64,000 bases of DNA, from NCBI GenBank assembly GCA_048500255.1, contig JASNYH010000007.1:1-64000 (forward strand). Direction: 5' to 3'. This document shows positions 52,917-61,471 of the stretch, one piece after another (positions within the stretch are counted from its first letter, which is position 1; every line of letters starts with the position of its first letter). Source of the DNA: JAMHWF01 sp048500255 (GTDB lineage: Bacteria; Pseudomonadota; Gammaproteobacteria; Burkholderiales; Burkholderiaceae_C). A model generated the notes under the pieces. The model did no database searches and was not told where the DNA came from. It saw only the letters and a program-made list of their open reading frames with translations. The position numbers and the translations under genes are program-made.

Positions 52917-54420
52917 TGGCGAATCGCGCCTCGTCCAGCGGGACCGGCACGCCCGTGAGAATGCCGCGGAAGTTGCGCAGCGGCTCGCCGATGTCGATGC
53001 CGCTCTCGCTGAGCGCGAACGCGCGGATCGTCCGCTCGTGGGCCCCGCCGCGCTTCTTGACGACCGAGATTGCCTGGCGCACCTCGCCGTCGAGCTCGAA
53101 GTAGCGCAGCATGACGACGGCGTCGGCCAGGTAGCTCGCATCGACCGGCGCCTGCATCTGCGTGCCGACCACGCCGTGATGCGCGCCGACGAGCAGCGTC
53201 GCGACCCCGGCGTGGCCGAGATAGGAAAGCAGCTCGTGCAGCTGCGCGATCAGGAATCGCTCGTCCGGCATCGCGTTGAGGTAGCCGTTGAGGCTGTCGA
53301 TCACGACCACAGATGCCTTGCGCTGCGTCACCTGCTCACGGATGGCATGGACGAATTCGCCCGGCGAGAGCTCGGCCGGATCGACCTGGCGCACGTGGAG
53401 ATGACCGCTCTGCAGGTGCGGCTCCAGCGCCATTCCCATGCCCGCGCTGCGCGTGCCCAACGTGGCGATGCTCTCGTCGAAGATGAACAGCGCGGCGCAC
53501 TCGCCGCGGCCCGCCGCCGCCAGCGCGAACTGCACCGCGAGGCTCGACTTGCCGGTGCCGGGCGCGCCGACCAGCAACGTGCTGGTGCCCCGTTCGATCC
53601 CGCCGCCGAGCAGCGCGTCGAGCTTGGGCAGACCGCTCGGGATCCGGACCTGGCGCAGCGCGGGCGTGTGCTGCTCCGCGGCCACCAGGCGGGGGAACAC
53701 CTGCAGTCCCCCGCGCACGATCTTGCAGTCGTGATAGCCGTCGCGATACGCCTGCCCTCGATACTTGGACACGATCAGGCGACGCCGCGTCGCGCCGTAG
53801 TCGGAGTTGTGCTGCTCGAGCCGCACGACGGCGTGGGCGATGCTCTGGACCTGGAGGTCGTGCTCGACGGCCGTCATGTCGTCGAGCAGCAGCACGGTGC
53901 ACTGGCGACCGGCGAAGAACTGCTTGAGCGCCAGGATCTGGCGCCGGTAGCGCAGCGACGTGCCGGCGAGCAGGCGGAGCTCGGACAACGAATCGAAGAC
54001 CACCCTCGTCGGCTTGAGCTGCTCGACGTCGGCGAGGATCCTGAGCGTCGTCTCGCTGAGCTCGACCTCCGAGGGATGGAACATCGTGTACTGCTCGTCG
54101 GGCTCGAACGCCTCCGACGAGGGCAGCAGTTCATGCACCTGGATACCGGCGAGGTCCCAGCCGTGGGAGCGGGCCACTCCTTCGAGCTCCCTCGTCGACT
54201 CCGACAGCGTGATGTAGAGGACCGCCTCGCCGCGTGCCGCGCCGTCGCGCAGGAACTGCAGCGCCACCGTCGTCTTGCCGGCTCCGGGGACCCCTTCGAG
54301 CAGGTACAGGCGGTTGGCCGCCAGCCCCCCGCAGAGGACGTCGTCCAGCCCGGGAACGCCGGTCAGCAACAGCGCTTCGCCTCGGCCATCGGCCTCGGCA
54401 AGGTTGGTTTGCCTCCTCAT
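52906..54420 (-). CDS. KaiC-like double RecA-domain ATPase
   Basis: The 504-residue protein has two RecA-like domains, each with a Walker A: GVPGAGKTT (about 44) and GAPGTGKSS (about 295). Walker B strands RVVFDSLSEL and SVVVIDSLNGYLNAM and an ARRRRLIVSKYRG-type segment are present. This is the KaiC domain arrangement. No KaiA or KaiB gene is nearby, so a circadian clock is not implied. KaiC-like proteins paired with hybrid kinases are known in stress signalling. It reads toward the kinase and overlaps its GTG start by 11 bp. Confidence 0.9.
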   Translation of the reverse strand: MRRQTNLAEADGRGEALLLTGVPGLDDVLCGGLAANRLYLLEGVPGAGKTTVALQFLRDGAARGEAVLYITLSESTRELEGVARSHGWDLAGIQVHELLPSSEAFEPDEQYTMFHPSEVELSETTLRILADVEQLKPTRVVFDSLSELRLLAGTSLRYRRQILALKQFFAGRQCTVLLLDDMTAVEHDLQVQSIAHAVVRLEQHNSDYGATRRRLIVSKYRGQAYRDGYHDCKIVRGGLQVFPRLVAAEQHTPALRQVRIPSGLPKLDALLGGGIERGTSTLLVGAPGTGKSSLAVQFALAAAGRGECAALFIFDESIATLGTRSAGMGMALEPHLQSGHLHVRQVDPAELSPGEFVHAIREQVTQRKASVVVIDSLNGYLNAMPDERFLIAQLHELLSYLGHAGVATLLVGAHHGVVGTQMQAPVDASYLADAVVMLRYFELDGEVRQAISVVKKRGGAHERTIRAFALSESGIDIGEPLRNFRGILTGVPVPLDEARFASEP

Positions 54421-54580
54421 CCGGCCTCCTCGAACTGAACGCGTGAGACGTCACTTCGTGCTTGTCGCCGCGCCCTCGACGGCCCCGCGCCGCCTTCTTG
54501 GCCCGGCCCCGCGAGGTCGAACGACGTGACCTGCCCGGAAGAGCAAGCCGCGCTCCCGGCGGCAACATCTCCGCCTGAGG

Positions 54581-54596
54581 CTGTATCTCCATCCAG
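54581..54596. promoter_or_regulatory. LexA (SOS) box candidate before the helicase gene
   Basis: CTGTATCTCCATCCAG has the CTG-N10-CAG frame of the LexA box, with CTGTAT fully matching one half. It lies 15 to 30 bp before the helicase ATG. DinG-type helicases are classic SOS genes, which supports the assignment. Confidence 0.5.
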
Positions 54597-54610
54597 TATC
54601 ATCGCGCGCC

Positions 54611-56926
54611 ATGGCAGACCCGGCAGGCGCGACGACGGCAACGGTCGCAGTGCGCGCCTTGTGCGAGTTCGCGGCCCGGCGCGGCGATCTCGACTGGCGC
54701 TTCACGCCCTCGCCGACGTCGCAGCAGGGCATCGCCGGCCATGCCCTCGTCGCGTCGCAGCGCGGGCCGGCGTATCGCCGCGAAGTCGCGCTCGAAGGCC
54801 GCTGGGGTGATGCGCTCGTCGTACGCGGCCGCGCCGACGGCTGGGACGCCGACGCGCGCCGCGTCGAAGAGGTCAAGACCTGTCGCGGCGACGCCGCGCG
54901 CATCCCCGCCAACCAGCGTGCGCTGCACCGCGCGCAGGCGCGCGTCTACGGCTGGCTGCTGTGCGAGCGCGAAGGCCTCGACACGATCGACGTGGCCGTC
55001 GTCTATCTCGACATCGACACGCAGGCCGAGACGGCGCACGCGGAGCGCGCCACGGCGGCCGAGCTGCGCGCCGAGTTCGACGCGCTGTGCGAACGGTTCG
55101 CGGCCTGGGCCGCGCAGCAGGCGGCGCACCGCGCGGCGCGCGACGCGGCGCTCGCGGCACTGGCGTTTCCGCTGCCGGCCTGGCGCAGCGGCCAGCGCGA
55201 GCTGGCGGCCGCCGTCTGGCGCACGGCGACGCGCGTCGCTCGAGGCGACGCCGCGCCACGCGCGCTGCTCGCGCAGGCGCCCACCGGCATCGGCAAGACG
55301 CTGGGCACGCTGTTCCCGCTGCTCAGGGCGTGCGGCACGCCGCACGGACCCGACCGCGTCGTCTTCGTGACTGCCAGGACGACCGGACGCGCGCTCGCGC
55401 TCGACGCGGCGCAGACGCTCGCCGCGTCGATGGCGTCGCCGCTGCGCATCGTCGAGCTCGTGGCGCGCGACAGCGCCTGCGAGCATCCGGGATCGCCGTG
55501 CAGCGGCGACGCCTGCCCGCTGGCGCGCGGCTTCTGGGACCGGCTGCCGGCGGCGCGCGCCGCCGCCGTCGCACAGGCCGACGCCGGCGCGCCGCTGCGC
55601 CGCGACGCGCTGCGCACGATCGCGCTGGCGCACGACGTCTGCCCCTACCACCTCGGCCAGGAGCTGGCGCGCTGGGGCGACGTCGTCGTCGGCGACTACC
55701 ACCACTGGTTCGACGACGGCGGCCTGCTGCACGCGCTGGCGCAGGCCGACGGCTGGCGTGCCGGCGTGCTCGTCGACGAGGCGCACAACCTCGTCGAACG
55801 CGCACGCGACATGTACAGCGCCGAGCTGCGGCGCGCCGACTTCGCGGCGCTGCGCACCGCAGCGCCCGCGGGGCTCGCGCGCCCCACGCAGCGCCTGCTG
55901 CGCGCCTGGGGCGCGCTGGTGCGCGCCCAGGCCGGGCCGCACGCCGTGCAAGCGGCGGTGCCCGACGCGCTCGCCGCAGCGCTGCGCGACTGGATCGGCG
56001 CCGTGTCGGAGCTGTTCGCGCGCGAGCCCGATCGCGCGCAGGGGCCCTGGCTCGACGCCTGGTTCGCGGCGCTCGCCTTCGCTCGGCGGCTCGAGACCTT
56101 CGGCGATCACACGCTGTTCGACGTCACGCTCGAAGGCAGCGGCCGGCGCGCCACGTCGACGCTCGGCCTGCGCAACGTGCTGCCGGCGCCGCACCTCGCG
56201 CCGCGCTTCGCCGCCGCGCAGTCGGCCGTGCTGTTCTCGGCGACGCTCGCGCCGGCCGAGCACTACGTGCGCACGCTCGGCCTGCCCGCCGCCGCGCCGG
56301 CACTCGACGTCGCCGGGCCCTACGGCAGCGACCAGCTCGCGGTGCGCATCGCGCGCCACGTGTCGACGCGCTGGAGCGACCGCGAACGCTCGCTCGCGCC
56401 GATCGCCGAGCTGATCGGCGCGCAGTTCGCCGAGCGGCCGGGCAACTACCTCGCGTTCTTCAGCAGCTTCGACTATCTCGAGCAGGCGGCGCGCGCGTTC
56501 GCGGCGCGGCACCCCGAGGTGCCGCAGTGGCGCCAGCAGCCGGGCATGGACGAGACGGCGCGCGCCGCCTTCCTCGCGCGCTTCGATGCGCAGGGAAGCG
56601 GCGGCGTCGGCTTCGCCGTGCTCGGCGGCGCGTTCGCCGAGGGCATCGACCTGCCGGGCGATCGCCTGGTCGGCGCCTTCATCGCGACGCTCGGGCTGCC
56701 GCAGGTCAATGCGCTGAACGAGGCGTTCCGGCGCCGCATCGACGAAGGCGGCGGCGACGGGTTCGACACGCTGTACCTCGTGCCGGGCCTGCGCAAGGTG
56801 GTGCAGGCGGCCGGCCGCGTGATCCGCACGCCCGACGACCGCGGCGTCGTGCACCTGATCGACGACCGCTATGCCCAGGCGCGCGTGCGCCGCCTGCTGC
56901 CCGCGTGGTGGGGCGTCGCGGGCTGA
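54611..56926 (+). CDS. PD-(D/E)XK nuclease fused to an XPD/DinG-type iron-sulfur helicase
   Basis: The 771-residue protein starts with a Cas4/RecB-like nuclease domain: D76 in RGRADG, E87-V-K89 and the Q109-x3-Y113 motif. An XPD-family helicase follows: Walker A APTGIGKT near 225, DEAH in LVDEAHNLVERA, and motif VI QAAGRVIR. Four cysteines for a [4Fe-4S] cluster are in CEHPGSPCSGDACPL and DVCPYHL. The fusion would cut and unwind DNA in one polypeptide, for repair of damaged ends. It is divergent from the KaiC-like gene. A LexA-like box precedes it. Confidence 0.88.
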   Translation: MADPAGATTATVAVRALCEFAARRGDLDWRFTPSPTSQQGIAGHALVASQRGPAYRREVALEGRWGDALVVRGRADGWDADARRVEEVKTCRGDAARIPANQRALHRAQARVYGWLLCEREGLDTIDVAVVYLDIDTQAETAHAERATAAELRAEFDALCERFAAWAAQQAAHRAARDAALAALAFPLPAWRSGQRELAAAVWRTATRVARGDAAPRALLAQAPTGIGKTLGTLFPLLRACGTPHGPDRVVFVTARTTGRALALDAAQTLAASMASPLRIVELVARDSACEHPGSPCSGDACPLARGFWDRLPAARAAAVAQADAGAPLRRDALRTIALAHDVCPYHLGQELARWGDVVVGDYHHWFDDGGLLHALAQADGWRAGVLVDEAHNLVERARDMYSAELRRADFAALRTAAPAGLARPTQRLLRAWGALVRAQAGPHAVQAAVPDALAAALRDWIGAVSELFAREPDRAQGPWLDAWFAALAFARRLETFGDHTLFDVTLEGSGRRATSTLGLRNVLPAPHLAPRFAAAQSAVLFSATLAPAEHYVRTLGLPAAAPALDVAGPYGSDQLAVRIARHVSTRWSDRERSLAPIAELIGAQFAERPGNYLAFFSSFDYLEQAARAFAARHPEVPQWRQQPGMDETARAAFLARFDAQGSGGVGFAVLGGAFAEGIDLPGDRLVGAFIATLGLPQVNALNEAFRRRIDEGGGDGFDTLYLVPGLRKVVQAAGRVIRTPDDRGVVHLIDDRYAQARVRRLLPAWWGVAG

Positions 56927-56927
56927 C

Positions 56928-56942
56928 TTCGAGAAATCCGAA
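56928..56942. promoter_or_regulatory. LysR-type box before the HPF-like gene
   Basis: TTCGAGAAATCCGAA has TTCG-N7-CGAA dyad symmetry, the usual LysR T-N11-A frame. A copy differing at one position lies at 58378 before the NhaR-like/TerC divergent pair. It follows the helicase stop directly and is 86 bp before the HPF-like ATG. Confidence 0.5.
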
Positions 56943-57027
56943 TCCCTGCTGCGATCGTTTCTGCTTTTTTCGATCCGTGCGCGGGGCGACAGTGCATCCC
57001 GTCCAGACTTGCGAAGGAGTGACGACG

Positions 57028-57444
57028 ATGCAGATCCGGTTCCGCAGCCCCGACCCCGCAGCGCGGCACCTGCGCCGGCGCGCCGTGCAGCGCGTGCGCG
57101 GCGTGCTCGCCAGGCTCGGCCGCCGCGTCGAGCGCGTCAGCGTGGTGCTCGACGACGCCAACGGCGACGCGCCAGGCGACGTCGACAAGCGCTGCCGCGT
57201 GCTGGCCGAGCTGCCCGAGGGCGGCGTCGCCCGCATCGACGCCACGTCGCGGCACTGGACGCAATCGCTCGAGGTCGCGGTGGCGGCGCTGCGCCGACGC
57301 GTGCTCAGGCTGCTGCGCCGCGCGCTGGCCGGCGGCGGGCCCGGCGCATCGATCGCGCCGCCGCCGGCGCTGGCATTCGTGCCGGCGCCGGTGCGCCGGC
57401 GCACGCCGGCCGTGCACCGCCTGCCGGCGCGGCTCGTGCGCTGA
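57028..57444 (+). CDS. HPF/RaiA-like ribosome-associated protein
   Basis: The 138-residue, very basic protein has the pattern of the hibernation factor N-terminal domain: RVRGVLARLGRRVERVSVVLDDANGDAPGDVDKRCRVLAELPEGG. The alpha-helix that follows also fits (LEVAVAALRRRVLRLLRRAL). The tail (about 105-138) is Pro/Arg-rich and not conserved. Hibernation factors sit in the mRNA channel of idle ribosomes. The start of HPF proteins is usually MQI, as here. GAAGGAG precedes the ATG at 57028. Whether it is functional as HPF is uncertain because the C-terminal dimerisation domain is absent. Confidence 0.7.
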   Translation: MQIRFRSPDPAARHLRRRAVQRVRGVLARLGRRVERVSVVLDDANGDAPGDVDKRCRVLAELPEGGVARIDATSRHWTQSLEVAVAALRRRVLRLLRRALAGGGPGASIAPPPALAFVPAPVRRRTPAVHRLPARLVR

Positions 57445-57468
57445 CCGCCGCCTCGGCCGCACGACCGC

Positions 57469-58356
57469 TCAGCGCACCGCCGCGGCGAGCAGCCGCTGCA
57501 CCAGCGGATGGTGCTGGCCGCGGCGCGAGCGGATGGCGTGCACCTCCTCGCGCACGTCGTCGCAGCGGCCGAGCAGGCGCAGCCCGCGCATCGCGACCAC
57601 ATCGTCGCCGCCGAGCCGGCTGATCGGGAAGACGCCGAGCCCGCGCGCCGCGAACACCGCGAGCAGCGCGCTGTCCTCGAATTCGCCGACGATGCGCGGT
57701 GCGAGGCCCTGCGCGTCGAACCAGCGATCCAGCGTGGCGCGCAGCGCCGAATGGCCGGTCGGCAGCAACAACGGCAGCTCGGCCAGGCACTGCGGGAAGT
57801 CGCGCACGCCGGCGCGCCGCACCAGCGACGCCGGCCCGTACCAGTCGACCGGCGCGACAGCGATGCGCTCGCTCGTCACGCGCAGGTTCGGGTTGGGCGG
57901 CGCCGGCTGGCCGGCCAGCACGACGTCGAGGTGGTGCAGCGCCAGCTCGGCGAGCAGCTGCTCGAACTCGCCCTCGTGGCAAACCAGCCGCAGCCGCGGC
58001 GTGTCGAGCACCGGCTGCAGCAGCGCATGCGCCGCGAGCTTGGACAGCCCGTCGGACAGGCCGACGGCCAGCCGCACGGCGCGCCCGCCCGCGGCCGCCT
58101 TGACCTCGGCCGGGATCTCGGCGCCGAGCCGGAAGATCTCCTCCGCGCGCGCGAACGCCACCTGCCCGGCCTCGGTCAGCGCCAGCCCGCGACCCGCCGG
58201 CTTGAGCAGCTGGTGGCCGAGCGCGGCCTCGAGCGCCTTGACCTGCGCGCTCACCGTCTGGATCGCCATGTCGAGCCGCTCGGCGGCACGCGCGAAGCCG
58301 CCCTCCTTGGCGACGACCCAGAAATAGTGCAGGTGGCGGTAGTTGAGCGTCGTCAT
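57469..58356 (-). CDS. nhaR: LysR-family regulator, NhaR-type
   Basis: The 295-residue protein begins LNYRHLHYFWVVAKEGGFARAAERLDM and has IQTVSAQVKALEAALGHQLLKPAGRGLALTEAG, which is close to E. coli NhaR in the DNA-binding domain. The effector domain follows. NhaR responds to sodium or pH and activates its targets. It is divergent from the TerC gene with 134 bp between them, where a TTCG-N7-CGAA box sits. The same box before the HPF-like gene suggests a wider regulon. Confidence 0.85.
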   Translation of the reverse strand: MTTLNYRHLHYFWVVAKEGGFARAAERLDMAIQTVSAQVKALEAALGHQLLKPAGRGLALTEAGQVAFARAEEIFRLGAEIPAEVKAAAGGRAVRLAVGLSDGLSKLAAHALLQPVLDTPRLRLVCHEGEFEQLLAELALHHLDVVLAGQPAPPNPNLRVTSERIAVAPVDWYGPASLVRRAGVRDFPQCLAELPLLLPTGHSALRATLDRWFDAQGLAPRIVGEFEDSALLAVFAARGLGVFPISRLGGDDVVAMRGLRLLGRCDDVREEVHAIRSRRGQHHPLVQRLLAAAVR

Positions 58357-58377
58357 CGGTGCAGCCTTCCGGGCAGG

Positions 58378-58392
58378 TTCGAGAAAACCGAA
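58378..58392. promoter_or_regulatory. LysR-type box in the nhaR/terC intergenic region
   Basis: TTCGAGAAAACCGAA has the TTCG-N7-CGAA frame, lies 22 bp from the nhaR-like start and about 100 bp before the terC ATG. It matches the 56928 box at 14 of 15 positions, and TCC follows within 2 bp in both copies. It is a good candidate for the NhaR-like binding site. Confidence 0.55.
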
Positions 58393-58490
58393 GTCCGCGT
58401 CACTTTAACGCTGCTTCCGGCGATGCGCAGGCGCCCCGATCATCCGCCGTCCCCGAACCCGAACCACGACTTCAGGAGCACCCCGTCACC

Positions 58491-59552
58491 ATGGACATCC
58501 TCGCCACCCCGTGGCTCGGCATGCCGGTCTGGACCTGGCTCGCCTTCGTCGGCGCCGTGCTGGCCATCCTCGCCTTCGACCTCGGCGTGATGCATCGCGA
58601 CAGCCGCGAGATCGGCGTCGCCGACAGCCTGAAGATGTCGGCGCTGTACATCGGCCTGGGCCTCGCCTGGGCCGTCGCCGTCTACTGGATCTACCGCACC
58701 TATGCCGGCGACGGCGCGCTCGACCCGCAGATCGCGGCGGCCGCGACGCCGGGCGAGCGGGCGCGCATCGCCGTCGAGCTCTATCTCACCGGCTACCTGG
58801 TCGAGAAGACGCTGGCGCTCGACAACGTGTTCATCATCTCGATGATCTTCGGCTTCTTCGCCGTGCCGCGCGAGCACCAGCACCGCGTGCTGTTCTGGGG
58901 CATCCTCGGCGTCATCGTGCTGCGCGCGCTGATGATCGGCCTGGGCGCCGCGCTGGTGCAGGAGTTCGCCTGGGTGATGTGGGTGTTCGGCGCGGTGCTG
59001 CTGGCCACCGGCATCAAGATGCTGTGGATGGCCGATCACCAGCCGGACATCGCCAACAACCCGGTGCTGCGCTGGATGCGCCGCCACCTGCGCGTCACGC
59101 CGGGCCTGCACGGCGAGCGCTTCGTCGTGCGCCTGCCCGACCCGCGCAGCGGTCGCGCAGTGCTCTACGCGACGCCGCTGCTGCTGTGCCTGGTGCTCGT
59201 CGAGCTGGCCGACCTGGTGTTCGCGATCGACTCGGTGCCGGCGATCTTCGCGATCACGCCCGACGCCTTCATCGTCTACACGAGCAACATCTTCGCCATC
59301 CTCGGTCTGCGCGCGCTGTACTTCGCGCTCGCAGCGGTCGTGCACCGCTTCCACTACCTGAAGTACGCGCTGGCGCTCGTGCTCGTGTTCATCGGCGCGA
59401 AGATCTTCGTCGGCGACTGGCTGTACGGCGGCAAGCTGCCCGCGTCGATCAGCCTGTCGGTGATCGCGGTGCTGCTGGCCGGCGGCATCGCCGTGTCGTT
59501 GTGGAAGACGCGCCGCCGTACGGGCGGAGTCGGCGCGATCGACGAGGCGTGA
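58491..59552 (+). CDS. TerC/Alx-family integral membrane protein
   Basis: The 353-residue protein has about nine membrane helices with the TerC signature residues: AFDLGVMHRDS (about 23-33), EKTLALDNVFIISMIFGFFAVP and ELADLVFAIDSVPAIFAITPDAFIVYTSNIFAILGLRALYFAL. It belongs to the Alx-like branch, whose E. coli member handles manganese and responds to alkaline pH. It is controlled in all likelihood by the divergent NhaR-type regulator. The upstream leader contains no recognisable yybP-ykoY riboswitch. An AGGAG lies 13 bp before the ATG. Confidence 0.92.
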   Translation: MDILATPWLGMPVWTWLAFVGAVLAILAFDLGVMHRDSREIGVADSLKMSALYIGLGLAWAVAVYWIYRTYAGDGALDPQIAAAATPGERARIAVELYLTGYLVEKTLALDNVFIISMIFGFFAVPREHQHRVLFWGILGVIVLRALMIGLGAALVQEFAWVMWVFGAVLLATGIKMLWMADHQPDIANNPVLRWMRRHLRVTPGLHGERFVVRLPDPRSGRAVLYATPLLLCLVLVELADLVFAIDSVPAIFAITPDAFIVYTSNIFAILGLRALYFALAAVVHRFHYLKYALALVLVFIGAKIFVGDWLYGGKLPASISLSVIAVLLAGGIAVSLWKTRRRTGGVGAIDEA

Positions 59553-59558
59553 CGATCG

Positions 59559-61250
59559 TCAGCGCGCTGCCGCCGGCTCCTCGGGCATGCGAAACCGCGC
59601 GACGGCGGCCGCCAGGCGTTGCGCCTCTTCCTTCATCGCAGCGGCGCCGGCGGCGGTCTCCTCGACGAGCGCGGCGTTCTGCTGCGTCATGCGGTCGAGT
59701 TCCTGCACGGCCTGACCGACCTGCGCGATGCCGGCGCTCTGCTCGCGCGCGCCGGTCGCCACTTCGCCGAGCAGCGCGTCGACGCGCTGCGACGACGCGA
59801 CGATCTCGTCGATCGTGCCGCCGGCGCGCCGCACCGTCGCGGCCCCCGCCTCGACCTGATCGACGCTGTGGCCGATCAGCGACTTGATCTCGCGCGCCGC
59901 GTCGGCGCTGCGCCGGGCCAGCGTGCGCACTTCGCCGGCGACGACGGCGAAGCCGCGGCCCTGCTCACCGGCACGGGCGGCCTCGACGGCGGCGTTGAGC
60001 GCCAGGATGTTGGTCTGGAACGCGATCGCGTCGATCGTTCCGATGATCTCGCCGATGCGCGACGACGACTCGCGGATCGCGTCCATCGTCTGCACCACGT
60101 CGCGCATCACGCGGCCGCCCTCGGCCGCCGTCTCGGCGCTGGCGCGCGCGACGCGCGACGCCTCGGCCGTGTTGTCGGCGCCGTGTCGCACCGTGGCGGC
60201 GATCTGCTCCATCGACGCGGCCGACTCCTCGAGGTTGGCCGCCGCCTGCTCGGTGCGCGCCGACAGGTCCATCGCGCCGGCGGCGATCTCGCCGCTCGAG
60301 TGCACGATGACGTCGCTCGAGCTGCGCATGCGCTGCACCATCGAGCGCAGCGAGTCCTGCATCGCGCGCAGCTCGAGCATGAGCTGCGCCGCCTCGTCGC
60401 GGCCCCACGGCGCGGGCGACGTCGTCAGGTCGCCGTCGGTCATCGCGCGCAGATGGCGGCGCGTCTCCTTCAGGCCGCCGTCCATCACGCGGTAGAAGCT
60501 CAGGAACAGGTACGACGCCACGCCGACGGCCGCCGCCACCACGCACAGCAGCACGACGACGCGCTCGCGCCACTGCTGCTGCAGGTCGGCGACGTAGACG
60601 CCCGAGCCGACGATCCAGCCCCAAGGCTCGAAGCCCATCACGTACGACACCTTGTCGACCGGCTGCTCGCTGCCCGGCTTGGGCCACTGGTAGGCGACGA
60701 AGCCCTTGCCGCCGCGGCGCACCGTGTCGACGAAGGCCATGAACAGCGCCAGGCCGTTCGGATCCTTCATGCCGCCCACGTCCTTGCCGTCGAGCTCGGG
60801 CTTGATCGGGTGCATCAGCATGCGCGGATGCATGTCGTTGATCCAGAAGTACTCGTTGGCGTCGTAGCGCAGCGCGGCGACGGCGCGCATCGCCGTCTGC
60901 TGCGCCTGCGGGCGCGTCATCGCGCCGGCGGCCTCCTGCGCGTGCGCCCAGGCGATGACGCCGTGCGCCACCTCGACGTGCTGGCGCGTCGCGTCCATGC
61001 GCGCCTGCATCGCGCGCTGCGACTCGACGGCCAGCATCCAGACCAGCAGGCCCACCAGCGGCAGGACGAAAGCGGCCGAGATGATCGACATCTTGGCGCT
61101 GAAGCGCAGTTTGCGGAACAGCCGCACGCCCAGGGCCCAGACGCCGTGGTGCGCGAAGTAGCCCGTTTCGGACGGCGCAGAGGGAGGGGAAGAGGGAGAG
61201 ACCTGCCCGCTCGTGCGCACCGGCACGGCAAGCGGAACTGCCACGGACAT
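59559..61250 (-). CDS. Methyl-accepting chemotaxis protein with a single Cache domain
   Basis: The 563-residue receptor has a first membrane helix (about 53-73) and a periplasmic sCache-type domain (about 75-225, NEYFWINDMHPRMLMHPIKPELDGKDVGGMKDPNG). A second helix (about 230-250) and a HAMP follow (about 250-300). The highly conserved signalling hairpin is AFQTNILALNAAVEAARAGEQGRGFAVVAGEVRTLARRSADAAREIK. An N-terminal Pro/Ser-rich leader of about 45 residues precedes the first helix, and the protein ends MPEEPAAAR. The sCache fold often binds small organic acids. No che genes are adjacent. Confidence 0.93.
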   Translation of the reverse strand: MSVAVPLAVPVRTSGQVSPSSPPSAPSETGYFAHHGVWALGVRLFRKLRFSAKMSIISAAFVLPLVGLLVWMLAVESQRAMQARMDATRQHVEVAHGVIAWAHAQEAAGAMTRPQAQQTAMRAVAALRYDANEYFWINDMHPRMLMHPIKPELDGKDVGGMKDPNGLALFMAFVDTVRRGGKGFVAYQWPKPGSEQPVDKVSYVMGFEPWGWIVGSGVYVADLQQQWRERVVVLLCVVAAAVGVASYLFLSFYRVMDGGLKETRRHLRAMTDGDLTTSPAPWGRDEAAQLMLELRAMQDSLRSMVQRMRSSSDVIVHSSGEIAAGAMDLSARTEQAAANLEESAASMEQIAATVRHGADNTAEASRVARASAETAAEGGRVMRDVVQTMDAIRESSSRIGEIIGTIDAIAFQTNILALNAAVEAARAGEQGRGFAVVAGEVRTLARRSADAAREIKSLIGHSVDQVEAGAATVRRAGGTIDEIVASSQRVDALLGEVATGAREQSAGIAQVGQAVQELDRMTQQNAALVEETAAGAAAMKEEAQRLAAAVARFRMPEEPAAAR

Positions 61251-61471
61251 CGACGGCTCCTTGTTGTTGTTGGTCGAGTGCTTCGAGGTCGGCGCCGGCG
61301 ACGGTCATCCCCTGGCGGCGACGTTGGCATTCTCGGCAGCGTCCGCGCGCGGCTTGAGCGGAACAGCGGCGCGAAGGCCCTGCAGTTCCGGCCGCCCGCG
61401 CGCCGCGGACGTGCTCAAGTACGCCCCGCAGCGGCCGATATCGGATCGACGTCACGAAGTACCGCGCGCCC

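Noticed and set aside
52906..54420. Circadian clock operon
   Set aside because: Only a KaiC-like protein is present, without KaiA or KaiB, and paired with a hybrid kinase. KaiC-like proteins are widespread in non-circadian signalling.
54611..56926. CRISPR-Cas involvement because of the Cas4-like nuclease domain
   Set aside because: There is no repeat-spacer array, cas1 or cas2 in the window; the nuclease domain is fused to an XPD-type helicase typical of repair.
58393..58490. Possible yybP-ykoY manganese riboswitch before the TerC gene
   Set aside because: The leader lacks the conserved loop sequences and paired helices of that riboswitch and is short; the LysR-type box gives a simpler regulatory explanation.
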